Below, piece after piece: positions 26,733-36,012 of a DNA stretch of 64,000 nucleotides (positions are counted from its first letter, which is position 1; every line of letters starts with the position of its first letter). Under the pieces are notes generated by a model. It did not search any database and was not told the DNA's origin. It worked only from the letters and a program-made list of their open reading frames with translations. This DNA comes from Portibacter lacus (lineage in GTDB: Bacteria > Bacteroidota > Bacteroidia > Chitinophagales > Saprospiraceae), in contig NZ_JAJNKA010000019.1 of NCBI RefSeq assembly GCF_021533215.1, forward strand, positions 1-64,000, written 5' to 3'. The position numbers and the translations under genes were made by a program.

Positions 26733-27122
26733 ATGAAAATAATTAATCCCTTAATTCGTAAAGAAGGTGAAATTAATTTAATGACTGCCTCGAAGGCAAA
26801 AATTAAATTGATTTCATCTAACAAAATTCATATCATACATAAGGCTGATATTCTTTATTTAAGTGCAGACAGTAATTATTGTAAAGTTGTACTTAAGTCA
26901 GGTAAGAAAATATTATGTAGCCAAACGTTGAAGTCTGTCCAGGAAAAATTGAAATCCCCTCACTTTTTCAGGTGTCATCAATCTTATGTTTTTAACATGA
27001 ATTACTTGGAATCTGTTTGCTCTACTATGAGTGAATTACACCTAATAGATGGTACAATCGTACCAATTTCTAGAAGTAACCGAGCAGAATTGAAAAGTTT
27101 ATTAAAAATCTGGTTTGACTAA
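26733..27122 (+). CDS. Stand-alone LytTR DNA-binding protein
   Basis: About 129 residues holding only a LytTR domain: DILYLSADSNYCKVVL, LKSVQEKL, FFRCHQSYVFNMNYLESV and IPISRSNRAELKSLL. There is no receiver or membrane part. LytTR domains bind DNA through beta strands; single-domain versions act as constitutive or partner-controlled regulators. I start at ATG 26733 and not 26691, since the promoter boxes lie at 26681-26703 and the first 14 codons do not look like a domain. No target can be named. Confidence 0.8.
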   Translation: MKIINPLIRKEGEINLMTASKAKIKLISSNKIHIIHKADILYLSADSNYCKVVLKSGKKILCSQTLKSVQEKLKSPHFFRCHQSYVFNMNYLESVCSTMSELHLIDGTIVPISRSNRAELKSLLKIWFD

Positions 27123-27197
27123 GTAGTTGAATAACAGTCTATTGTGGCGAAAGGTGTCGAAAAGTTGATAATTTATTATTTTTCTTTCTCAAATTAA

Positions 27198-27228
27198 TTG
27201 TGTAGAAAGAATAGAAATAATAAATTTG
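27198..27228 (+). promoter_or_regulatory. Promoter of tRNA-Asn
   Basis: TTG (27198-27200) and TAAATTTG (27221-27228) are 20 bases apart, a good match to the Bacteroidota promoter. The mature tRNA starts 34 bases after the -7 box. Confidence 0.65.
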
Positions 27229-27261
27229 CATCGCTTTAAAAGAAAAAGCACAACCAGTACT

Positions 27262-27335
27262 GCTTCCTTAGCTCAGCTGGTTAGAGCATCTGACTGTTAA
27301 TCAGAGGGTCCAAGGTTCAAGTCCTTGAGGGAGCG
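27262..27335 (+). tRNA. tRNA-Asn (GTT)
   Basis: A standard cloverleaf: acceptor GCTTCCT/AGGGAGC, D arm GCTC/GAGC, anticodon arm TCTGA-CTGTTAA-TCAGA with GTT at 34-36, T arm CAAGG-TTCAAGT-CCTTG, discriminator G. CCA is not encoded. It serves as an internal comparison for the odd tRNA-like gene at 350-488. Confidence 0.97.
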
Positions 27336-27336
27336 C

Positions 27337-27369
27337 AAAAGTCTTGTCGAATTTCGGCAAGACTTTTTT
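27337..27369 (+). terminator. Terminator after tRNA-Asn
   Basis: AAAAGTCTTG (27337-27346) pairs with CAAGACTTTT (27358-27367), with further CGAA/TTCG pairing inside, followed by T residues. It starts two bases after the tRNA. Confidence 0.85.
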
Positions 27370-27455
27370 GTTTTTAGTCTACTTTTAGCAAACGGTTTCC
27401 GCATTTAGCTCTTAAGTTTAGTAAAGCTATAATAGTAAATGTCACAAATTAATGA

Positions 27456-27818
27456 CTAGCCAAATTTTTCTTTAAGCTCCTTTTCCGTTATTACGAGAGG
27501 TGTTATGAGTACGATTAGCAAGACGGCAATCGCAATTAAACTTCCTACCATTTCTGAAAAATTAAAATACAAGGAGATAAAAGAGAGTAGAATCATTAAT
27601 TGAGCAGCTCTAACCATCCGCTTTGTTCCATGTACTTGAGCGTAATCCCAAGCTTCTTGAGATTTCATCGCATTAGGTGTTCTGAAGCCATATAGTTTGT
27701 TAATTGATTCGGGTGGTTTTCTTAATACGTAGATTCCAATTAACCAAATGATTATCCCCGACGAAAACAGACAAATGAAGATTACATTGTTGAAAATACC
27801 AAGGTCTAGTGTAGTCAT
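27456..27818 (-). CDS. SdpI-family membrane protein
   Basis: A 120-residue protein with three hydrophobic helices. The segment YGFRTPNAMKSQEAWDYAQ matches the conserved SdpI/YhfL motif between helices 1 and 2. In Bacillus, SdpI gives immunity to the SdpC toxin and acts as a signal receptor; most family members elsewhere have no known role. No sdpC-like gene is near. It stands alone between tRNA-Asn and the divergent PBP1A gene. Confidence 0.75.
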   Translation of the reverse strand: MTTLDLGIFNNVIFICLFSSGIIIWLIGIYVLRKPPESINKLYGFRTPNAMKSQEAWDYAQVHGTKRMVRAAQLMILLSFISLYFNFSEMVGSLIAIAVLLIVLITPLVITEKELKEKFG

Positions 27819-27915
27819 GAGTGATGTTATTCTTAATAATAAAACTTAACCCTTAAATTAATCCATTTTCATTATAATTTCAATTATTTTGGCGGTCTAA
27901 TCAATATTTAGATCG

Positions 27916-30498
27916 TTGGCAATAAGGCTAAAAAAATCGGAAACTTCAGATTCATCTAAGAAATTCAGTTTTCTTAGTTTATTAATTAAGCTATTGTGGG
28001 TGCTCTCCTTTGCTGGAATCATTTTTATATTTCTATTTTTTCTCTACCTTTCTAAGGATGACCTTCCTAGTCTGGAAAGTTTAGAGAATCCTAAATATGA
28101 TCTTGCCTCGATCGTATACGCATCAGATGAAACGCCGATAGGGAAGTACTATATCGAAAATAGAGAAAATGTACCCTACGATTCTATTTCTCCTTTCATT
28201 ACAAGTGCGCTGTTTGCAACAGAGGATGTTAGGTTTAGCAAACATACAGGAATTGATTTCAAAGCGCTGGGTAGAGTTGCATTCAAGTCTATTTTACTAG
28301 GTCAAGATAGTGGAGGTGGAGGAAGTACGATCACACAGCAACTAGCGAAATTATTATTTGATCGACCGAACCTTGGTGATAAAGGAAAAATTGGGCGAGC
28401 CTATGCTTTGTTTAAAGTGAAGTTAAAAGAATGGATCACGGCTGTAAGAATTGAAAAGAGCTATACAAAAGAAGAAATTCTGGCGATGTACTTGAATAAG
28501 TTTGAATTTATAAACGGTGCACATGGTATCCAAGCCGCATCTCAGACCTATTTTGGTAAGAACCAAGAACATCTAAAACTAGAAGAAGCTGCGGTATTGG
28601 TTGGAATGTTAAAAAATCCTTCACTATACAATCCGATCAGATTTCCGGAGAAAGCACAAGATAGAAGAGATGTCGTACTATCACAAATGTACAAGTATGA
28701 TAGGCTAAGCAAAGAAGAAAGAGATAGTTTGATTAGTATTGAACTTGATATGACGGCTTTTGAAAGAGAAGACCCGAACGATGGATTAGCGCCTTATTTT
28801 AGAGCAGAACTAACAAAGTGGCTGAAGGATTTATTCGCGAGTAAAGACTTGTTGAAGCCAGACGGAACGAAATATAACATTTACACAGATGGTCTAAAAA
28901 TTTATACGACCATTAATCCTATCTATCAAGCGCACGCTGAAGCTGCAATGAGAGAGCACATGAAGGTTGTTCAAGATAGATACTGGAGCAGGTGGAGAGG
29001 AATGGATCCATACATTTTTAAAGCAGATAAACGGCAGACAGCCTTACGAAAAGCTGCGTTAATGAGGAGGGTTTATGATTCAGATAGATTCGAAAGCTTG
29101 TTTAATAAAGAGCTTGGAGAAACCATTGCGAAAATCAACAATAAGTATAAAGGAATTAATATTAGTCGTTACAAGCTGCCTTTAATAATAGATTATACAG
29201 ATGCTGGAAAGCTCGTAAGTGATAATAAAATTGGTAAAAGTGATGAAAGCAATTATGCTAAATTGTTGAAAAATAAGGATTGGACTTCCCTCCAAGAAGA
29301 GTATAAGGCTTTTGACGAAAAATTTGAGGAGGAGTTCAATACCGAAATTCCAATGAAAGTCTTTGCTTATAATGAGAAAGGCGAAGAAGAGAAAGTGATG
29401 AGTCCTTTGGATTCTGTGGAATACCACCTTAGACATCTGCAGACTGGAATTCTTGCAGTAGAACCGGGAACTGGATATATTAGAGCTTGGGTAGGTGGAA
29501 CAGGATTTAAATATTTTAAGTATGATCATGTAACGACAAGAAGGCAGGTAGGTTCCACTGTTAAGCCATTTGTATACAGCGCAGCGATTGCATTTCAGAA
29601 TATTTCTCCTTGTCAGACTTTCGATGATATTCAGTATACGATAGCACCTGGGGAAAGTAATTTTGACTTAATTGATGTCTGGACGCCTAATAATGCGAAC
29701 GAAAGTTTTACTGGAAATAAGTACAACCTTTATCAAGGACTGCTTTATTCTAAAAACTCCATTACCGTGCGATTAATTAAGGAAATGGGAACCGTAGAAA
29801 TCATACGGAACCTGCTCAGCAATGCTGGAATAGACATAACCCGAAAGCATCCAAATGGAGAACTTGTTGTTCCTAATTTACCTTCTATTTCCTTAGGAGC
29901 ATTGGATCTGACGGTGAAAGAAATGGCGGGTGCATATACCACATTTGCTAATAACGGAGTCTATACGGAACCTATTTTTATTGCTAGAATAGAAGATAAA
30001 AATGGGAAAGTAATACACAGACAAATAGGAACTAAAAGAGAAACGCTTAACCCAGTATATAATGCTGTCATGGTAGATATGCTGAAAAACAATGTCGCTG
30101 GAAAATATGGACTAGGTATTAAAGCTGAAGTTGGTGGAAAAACAGGAACAACGAATGACTATACGGATGGTTGGTTCATGGGAATCACTCCTGATTTAGT
30201 GGTTGGGACTTGGGTCGGAGGAGATGAGAATTGGGTTCGATTTTTCACACTGGATGCGGGTCAAGGCTTTGTAATGGCACGGCCATTTTTTATAAAATTT
30301 ATAAAGAAATTAGAAGCAGATCCGAATTCAGGTTATAATAGTGAGAAGAAATTTAATAAAGTAAGTGGAGCTTATCAATATATGGACTGTACGCGTTTTA
30401 AACAAGGCGAACCAGAGGACGAGCAACAAGAAATTTTGAAAAAGAAAATATTGAAAAATGAATTCGAGGAAGAGGAATTCGGTGAGGAAGAGTGGTAG
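27916..30498 (+). CDS. Penicillin-binding protein 1A (bifunctional peptidoglycan synthase)
   Basis: The 860-residue class A PBP polymerises glycan strands and cross-links them in the periplasm. After a short cytosolic tail and a helix (about 20-45), the GT51 domain shows ATEDVRFSKHTGID and GGSTITQQLAK. The transpeptidase has STVK (Ser547), SKNS and KTGTTNDYTD. The C terminus is strongly acidic (EEEEFGEEEW). The start is TTG at 27916; an in-frame TAA at 27898 leaves no ATG. The next gene overlaps its end. Confidence 0.93.
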   Translation: MAIRLKKSETSDSSKKFSFLSLLIKLLWVLSFAGIIFIFLFFLYLSKDDLPSLESLENPKYDLASIVYASDETPIGKYYIENRENVPYDSISPFITSALFATEDVRFSKHTGIDFKALGRVAFKSILLGQDSGGGGSTITQQLAKLLFDRPNLGDKGKIGRAYALFKVKLKEWITAVRIEKSYTKEEILAMYLNKFEFINGAHGIQAASQTYFGKNQEHLKLEEAAVLVGMLKNPSLYNPIRFPEKAQDRRDVVLSQMYKYDRLSKEERDSLISIELDMTAFEREDPNDGLAPYFRAELTKWLKDLFASKDLLKPDGTKYNIYTDGLKIYTTINPIYQAHAEAAMREHMKVVQDRYWSRWRGMDPYIFKADKRQTALRKAALMRRVYDSDRFESLFNKELGETIAKINNKYKGINISRYKLPLIIDYTDAGKLVSDNKIGKSDESNYAKLLKNKDWTSLQEEYKAFDEKFEEEFNTEIPMKVFAYNEKGEEEKVMSPLDSVEYHLRHLQTGILAVEPGTGYIRAWVGGTGFKYFKYDHVTTRRQVGSTVKPFVYSAAIAFQNISPCQTFDDIQYTIAPGESNFDLIDVWTPNNANESFTGNKYNLYQGLLYSKNSITVRLIKEMGTVEIIRNLLSNAGIDITRKHPNGELVVPNLPSISLGALDLTVKEMAGAYTTFANNGVYTEPIFIARIEDKNGKVIHRQIGTKRETLNPVYNAVMVDMLKNNVAGKYGLGIKAEVGGKTGTTNDYTDGWFMGITPDLVVGTWVGGDENWVRFFTLDAGQGFVMARPFFIKFIKKLEADPNSGYNSEKKFNKVSGAYQYMDCTRFKQGEPEDEQQEILKKKILKNEFEEEEFGEEEW

Positions 30499-32464
30499 TT
30501 TACTATTCTTATTGATTTTTATTATTGCTGCTTGCGTTCCCCCAACAGAACAGGAGTATTTTGAAATAAATGTAGATTATAGTGATCCTGGATTAAGGAA
30601 AATCCTAGAGCTGGAAGTTAGACAAGAGCTAGATTCTTTACTCTTATTCGTGAGCCATCCTAATCCTACTTATCGATTAATAACTGCTAAGTCCTTCGCA
30701 TCATTTCAAGCTCCAGAAGCTATAGATTCGATGGTGAAATTGCTAAACGATCCTTTCATAGAGGTAAAGACAGCAGCTGCTTTTACATTAGGACAGATAG
30801 GCGCTCCATCTTCAGCTGATGAATTGCTAAAGGCTTTCTCTCAGCAAGATTCGATAGATGTTAATAATACATTTAACAATGCAGTCTTAGAAGCCATGGG
30901 CAAGATCGGTCCTGAAAGTTATCTGAATGCTATAGCAACTGTGAATACCTACAGAAGCTCTGATACGTTATTAGTCTTAGGACAGGCACACGCCATTTAT
31001 CAATATGGGTTAAGGTCAATTTTTGACCCTGAAGGAGATAAAACCATGGTGAAATTTGTGACCGGAAATTACCCGCTATCCGTTCAGAAAATAGCTGCAC
31101 AGTATTTCTTCCGATTTGAAAATGCAAACATTGATGAAACGAAGTTTCAATTGCTAAAAGTAATGAAGGAGCATAAGGATCCTGATGTGAGAATGGCACT
31201 AGCTACCGCAATAACCAGGAAAGGCTATCAAGACTTACAGTCAGAGATTTTAGATTTCTATTCAACAGAGAAAGATTACCGAGTTAAATGTAATATTCTT
31301 AGACAAATCCATAAATACCCGTATATCAGTATTGTTGAAAATGTACTTAGGGAAATCAGTAATGTAAATGAGAAAGTCGGTCTGTGTGCGGCAGAATACC
31401 TTATGGAAAATGGAAATGGCTATGATGCTCCAGTTTATTTGGATTATGTAAAAAGTGACTTGAATCCTTTTATCAAAATCAAGGTGTATCAGTCTTTAAT
31501 GAAGAATTCGGGAAGAGGATCAGGTTCTAGGTACACAGCGACTGCTGCACTAAAAGAAATGGCGCTGGACGAAAGCTTAAACCAATATGTTCGTGCAGAA
31601 GCTTTAATTGGGCTAGCAGAGGATTATCGAAGCACACCATTTATCATCGAACAATTCAAAAGTGATAACCCCTCGATTCTAAAAACGAGAACGGTAGAAA
31701 GCTTAGTCAAAATATTGAAAAGTAAAGAATACGTTCCGAATGCTACCAAGAAAGAAATTGCGGTATTTATAGAAAAAGCGATCACTGAGGGTACAGGTGG
31801 GATGGTTTCTGCGGCAACAGCCGCATTCAATGATGAAGAATTGAAATTTGCAGATCAATTTGAAAATTTGGACTTTCTGACGAATACACTTAATCGATTG
31901 GTAATACCGAATGAGATAGAAACCTATAATGAGTTAAATGCAGCCATCGCTAAAATTAATGGAAGGGAAAAGCCAGAACCGAAAGTGTCCGATAATATTA
32001 AGCCGATCAATTGGGATTTATTCGATCAATATTCAGCTTTTCCTGAAATTAGAATCTCTACGAATAAAGGTGAAATTGTGATTAGACTGTTTAAGAACGA
32101 AGCACCGCATAGTGTGATGAATATTATAGAACTTGTGAAATCAGGATATTACAATAATAAGTACTTCCACCGAGTAATACCGAACTTTGTTGCCCAAACA
32201 GGTTGCCCAGATGGAGATGGGTATGGATCATTGGATTATACGATTCGATCAGAATTAAATAATGTACATTATAATGATGAAGGCTATGTAGGTTATGCTT
32301 CTGCAGGACTGCACACAGAGTCTACGCAGTGGTTTGTAACTTATTCTCCTACGCCACATCTGGATGGGAAGTATTCGCTTTTTGGGAAAGTACTGGGAAG
32401 CATGGATATTGTAGATCAATTAGAAGTAGGAGATAAAATTAGTAGGATTTCGATTACCAATTAA
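30482..32464 (+). CDS. HEAT-repeat lipoprotein with C-terminal cyclophilin domain
   Basis: A lipoprotein (lipobox IIAAC) of about 660 residues. Several HEAT-type helical repeats (for example EVKTAAAFTLGQIG) span roughly residues 45-480. A cyclophilin peptidyl-prolyl isomerase domain of about 150 residues follows, with GEIVIRLFKNEAPHSVMN, YFHRVIPNFVAQTGCPDGDG and the shortened HLDGKYSLFGKV. It probably helps fold proteins at the envelope. I choose GTG 30482, which gives MRKSGSLLFLLIF, over ATG 30458, which adds eight charged residues. The gene overlaps PBP1A by 17 bases, so the two are coupled. Confidence 0.82.
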   Translation: MRKSGSLLFLLIFIIAACVPPTEQEYFEINVDYSDPGLRKILELEVRQELDSLLLFVSHPNPTYRLITAKSFASFQAPEAIDSMVKLLNDPFIEVKTAAAFTLGQIGAPSSADELLKAFSQQDSIDVNNTFNNAVLEAMGKIGPESYLNAIATVNTYRSSDTLLVLGQAHAIYQYGLRSIFDPEGDKTMVKFVTGNYPLSVQKIAAQYFFRFENANIDETKFQLLKVMKEHKDPDVRMALATAITRKGYQDLQSEILDFYSTEKDYRVKCNILRQIHKYPYISIVENVLREISNVNEKVGLCAAEYLMENGNGYDAPVYLDYVKSDLNPFIKIKVYQSLMKNSGRGSGSRYTATAALKEMALDESLNQYVRAEALIGLAEDYRSTPFIIEQFKSDNPSILKTRTVESLVKILKSKEYVPNATKKEIAVFIEKAITEGTGGMVSAATAAFNDEELKFADQFENLDFLTNTLNRLVIPNEIETYNELNAAIAKINGREKPEPKVSDNIKPINWDLFDQYSAFPEIRISTNKGEIVIRLFKNEAPHSVMNIIELVKSGYYNNKYFHRVIPNFVAQTGCPDGDGYGSLDYTIRSELNNVHYNDEGYVGYASAGLHTESTQWFVTYSPTPHLDGKYSLFGKVLGSMDIVDQLEVGDKISRISITN

Positions 32465-32497
32465 ATATAAAATAACCCACACTTAAAGCTTAATAAG

Positions 32498-33559
32498 ATG
32501 AAAGAGACAGCATTAACTCAGATACACGTTGACTTAGGTGCTAAGATGGCAGAATTCGCTGGTTACAATATGCCCATCGTTTATTCAAGTATTAATGAAG
32601 AACATAAAGCCGTGCGTGAAGATGTAGGAATTTTCGATGTTTCACATATGGGCGAATTTAGAATTAAAGGACCTCATGCGCTGGATTTATTGCAAAAGGT
32701 AACCAGTAATGATGTTTCGAAATTGGAAAATAACCAAGCTCAATACTCATGCCTTCCTAATGACAAAGGAGGAATCGTTGATGACTTGATCGTTTATAAA
32801 ATAGATGATGAAGAGTATTTTTTAGTGGTCAATGCATCAAACATTGAAAAAGATTGGAATTGGATCGCTTCGAATAATGAAGTGAAAGCAGAAATGATCA
32901 ATGAGTCCGATACCATCGGATTACTAGCAGTTCAAGGTCCTAATGCAGAAGCGTTGCTGCAAAAACTTACGGATGTAGATCTCTCCGAAATTGATTTTTA
33001 TCATTTTCGAAAGGGAACAATAGCTGGAATCGAAAATGCAATTATTTCTGCAACAGGTTATACTGGTTCTGGTGGATTTGAAATCTATGTACCTGATGAT
33101 AGACTTGCTGATCTTTGGAATGCGATAGACGCTAAACCATGCGGTCTAGGAGCAAGAGATACCTTAAGGCTTGAAAAAGGATATTGTCTATATGGTAATG
33201 ATATAAATGACGAAACGTCACCACTTGAGGCAGGCTTAGGATGGATAACAAAACTGAAGATTAAAGAAGATTTTAATTCTAAGGACTTATTTATCGAACA
33301 AAAAGCCCAAGGAATCACTAAGAAATTAGTCGGTTTCAAAGTGGATGATCGCAGAGTTCCTAGGCATGGCTATAAAATTTTAAATGAGAAAGAAGAAGAA
33401 ATCGGAGTCGTTACTTCAGGTACCCAATCTCCGAATTTATCGATACCTATAGGTCTAGGATATGTTCCTACTGAATATGCAGTTCCAGATACGAGCATAT
33501 TAATTTCTACTGGAAGAAAAAATCTGAAAGCAACTATTTGCAAAATCCCATTTGTCTAA
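32498..33559 (+). CDS. gcvT: Glycine cleavage system T protein (aminomethyltransferase)
   Basis: Moves the aminomethyl group from the H-protein lipoyl arm to tetrahydrofolate, releasing ammonia. The 353-residue protein has MPIVYSSINEEHKAVRE, FDVSHMGEF, SATGYTGSGGFEIY and LGARDTLRLEKGYCLYGND, all standard for GcvT. GcvH and GcvP are not in the window. The tdh-kbl pair at 10241 makes glycine, which this system would use. Confidence 0.95.
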   Translation: MKETALTQIHVDLGAKMAEFAGYNMPIVYSSINEEHKAVREDVGIFDVSHMGEFRIKGPHALDLLQKVTSNDVSKLENNQAQYSCLPNDKGGIVDDLIVYKIDDEEYFLVVNASNIEKDWNWIASNNEVKAEMINESDTIGLLAVQGPNAEALLQKLTDVDLSEIDFYHFRKGTIAGIENAIISATGYTGSGGFEIYVPDDRLADLWNAIDAKPCGLGARDTLRLEKGYCLYGNDINDETSPLEAGLGWITKLKIKEDFNSKDLFIEQKAQGITKKLVGFKVDDRRVPRHGYKILNEKEEEIGVVTSGTQSPNLSIPIGLGYVPTEYAVPDTSILISTGRKNLKATICKIPFV

Positions 33560-33574
33560 AATTCGAATACATAT

Positions 33575-34681
33575 ATGAGAGTACAATCTTTTAAAGCTTC
33601 ATATCCTAATAAATCTTTGTTAATATCTCCAAGTACTTTTTTTGATACGATGGGAGTGAATTTTGCGAAGCATCAGACTTCTGGTCTTTTCGAAGACGTG
33701 GATGAAGATGCAATGTTTGTCTACCAAATCAAGGTGAAAGACATCAAGTATCGTGGAATTATCAATAATACTGAGATTCAAGATTTAATAGATGGAAACA
33801 TCTTACTTCATGAAGATACCATTCCTGAAAAGGAACAAGACATGGTAGAAGATACGTTAGAGCGAAAGGCGATGATTAAGCCTGTATTACTCTTCCATAA
33901 GAAGAACAAAAAGTTGAATAAGATCATCAATGCTTATATCGACAATGAGCCCAAGTTTTACAGCTTCGACTTAGATGATGCTAGTACACATACCTTATGG
34001 AAAATTTCGGATGAGGATCAGTTAGAGCAAATTAGAAATATTTTTCTTTTTGGGGTTGCGAAAGCATTTGTAGCAGATGGACACCATCGCTGCAAGGCTT
34101 CTAAGATGTTATATAAAAACAAACCATCTCAATTTAGAGACCTAGATTTCAGCAGGATGCTCACAGCTTATTTTTCGGAAGATCAAGTCGAAATCTATGA
34201 TCATGTGAAAATGATAGACATCCTTGATACCATAAAGCCAGAGGTTTTTATTGCGGAATTATCTGAGTATGCTAGCGTTCGATTGATAACAAAATTTAGT
34301 TATCCAGATAAGAAAAGAGAATTTGCAGTGCTCTTAAATGGTGAGATTTATAAAGGAAAATGGCGTAAGAAGGTGCTTAAAGATTTTGAGGTTAGTCCAG
34401 ATGCCCTCGATGCTTACATCATGAACCAAATTGTTTTCAAGACCATATTTAAAATTGCAGATGTAAGAAGTGATAAGCGAATTTCATTTTTTTCAGGGAA
34501 TGAAAAAGTGAAAAGCATTCTGAAGAGAAGCACGGATAATCCTAATTCTATATGCATTCTGCAAAATTCACTTACCTTAAGTGATGTGAAGAAGTTCTCT
34601 TCGAAAAAGAAAAACTTACCACCTAAGAGTACTTGGTTTGAACCGAGAATAAAGAGTGGAATCATTGCGCAGAAGTACTAA
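33575..34681 (+). CDS. DUF1015-family protein
   Basis: A 368-residue soluble protein with the hallmark [10 protein letters not shown] of DUF1015, preceded by a region with [16 protein letters not shown]. It is shorter than the common 400-420 residues of the family, mainly at the N terminus. The biochemical role is unknown; the family is often found near serine and one-carbon genes, and here it follows gcvT by 15 bases. That neighbourhood supports a one-carbon or amino-acid link but does not prove it. Confidence 0.75.
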   Translation: MRVQSFKASYPNKSLLISPSTFFDTMGVNFAKHQTSGLFEDVDEDAMFVYQIKVKDIKYRGIINNTEIQDLIDGNILLHEDTIPEKEQDMVEDTLERKAMIKPVLLFHKKNKKLNKIINAYIDNEPKFYSFDLDDASTHTLWKISDEDQLEQIRNIFLFGVAKAFVADGHHRCKASKMLYKNKPSQFRDLDFSRMLTAYFSEDQVEIYDHVKMIDILDTIKPEVFIAELSEYASVRLITKFSYPDKKREFAVLLNGEIYKGKWRKKVLKDFEVSPDALDAYIMNQIVFKTIFKIADVRSDKRISFFSGNEKVKSILKRSTDNPNSICILQNSLTLSDVKKFSSKKKNLPPKSTWFEPRIKSGIIAQKY

Positions 34682-34683
34682 TC

Positions 34684-35856
34684 ATGAAGGTTGTATCGGC
34701 TGATTTTATTTATGATTCACCTAATGCTAAGTTCTTAACTGATCATGTCCTAATTGTAGATGGTGATGAGATACTAGATCTGATTCATAAGAATGAAGCA
34801 CCACATCCAGACTTATTTTATAATGGCATGCTATGCCCCGGATTTATAAATACACACTGTCATCTGGAGTTGTCGCATATGAAAGGCGTTATCCCTAGTG
34901 GTACAGGGCTGATTAATTTTCTTCAGAAAGTTGTCAATCTTAGAGCTTTTCCGGAAGAAGTGATTCAAGAAGCCATTTCGAAAGCAGACCGAGAAATGTA
35001 TGAATCGGGTATAGTCGCCGTAGGTGATATTTCGAACACTGTTGATACTGTTCCAGTCAAGCAAAATTCAAATATTCAATACTATACTTTTGTAGAGATG
35101 TTTGACTTGCTGAATCCTGCAATAACTCAGCTGACTATTGATAAATATATAGATGTATTCAATAAGCATCAAAGCTTAAAGTCCCTTGTGCCTCATGCTC
35201 CATATACGGTCTCGGAAGTTCTTTTTAATTATATCAAAAAAGAAAATAAACCAAATCAGACAATAAGTATCCATAATCAAGAAGTCAAAGATGAAAATGA
35301 TTTGTTCTTAAGTGGTGATAGTAGATTCGGTGAGTTTTTTAATGGAATCGGTGCTAGTCTAGATCATTTCATTCCGACTGGAACACGATCTATAAAATAT
35401 GCATTAGAAAAAATGGATCCTTCACAAAGAACACTTCTAGTACATAACACCATGTCGATAAAAGAAGATGTCCAATATGCTCATGATTGGTCTAGCAATG
35501 TTTACTGGTGTACCTGCCCGAATGCGAATCTTTATATAGAAAATAGATTACCTGATTACCAAACATTGATGGCTGAAAATGCTCGGATGACGTTAGGGAC
35601 AGATAGCCTAAGTTCGAACTGGCAGTTGAATATATGGGAGGAAATAAAGGCTGTTAAGAAATACAATGATTACATTCCTATTAGTGAATTACTTTCGTGG
35701 GCAACGATAAATGGCGCGGAAGCTCTAGGCTTAAGGTCTACATTAGGTTCCTTCGAAAAAGGAAAGAGACCGGGTATTGTGCACATAGATTTAGACCCTA
35801 GTGCCAGCACATTTGAACTTATGAAGAGCGAAAGTAAATTAATTTTGACTGGATAG
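34684..35856 (+). CDS. Amidohydrolase, aminofutalosine deaminase-like
   Basis: The 390-residue protein has the TIM-barrel amidohydrolase pattern of the cytosine/guanine/SAH deaminase group: metal site [10 protein letters not shown], then SIHNQE, LVHNTM and the Asp in GTDSLSSN. In Bacteroidota that use the futalosine menaquinone route, relatives deaminate aminofutalosine. The resemblance is to that group, but S-adenosylhomocysteine-type or other purine deaminases cannot be excluded. It begins 2 bases after the DUF1015 gene. No other mqn gene is in the window. Confidence 0.7.
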   Translation: MKVVSADFIYDSPNAKFLTDHVLIVDGDEILDLIHKNEAPHPDLFYNGMLCPGFINTHCHLELSHMKGVIPSGTGLINFLQKVVNLRAFPEEVIQEAISKADREMYESGIVAVGDISNTVDTVPVKQNSNIQYYTFVEMFDLLNPAITQLTIDKYIDVFNKHQSLKSLVPHAPYTVSEVLFNYIKKENKPNQTISIHNQEVKDENDLFLSGDSRFGEFFNGIGASLDHFIPTGTRSIKYALEKMDPSQRTLLVHNTMSIKEDVQYAHDWSSNVYWCTCPNANLYIENRLPDYQTLMAENARMTLGTDSLSSNWQLNIWEEIKAVKKYNDYIPISELLSWATINGAEALGLRSTLGSFEKGKRPGIVHIDLDPSASTFELMKSESKLILTG

Positions 35857-36012
35857 CCATCACATTTTTATAAGTTAATAAAGATTTAAAACCTCCTTTT
35901 GTATAGCTAGTTTTTACGCTAATTCTACCGATAGCGATAACAAATTCTAATAAAACTATCGAAGTGATTCCATTTTTTAATGCGAATTTTATTTGTATCC
36001 AAAATCATAATA

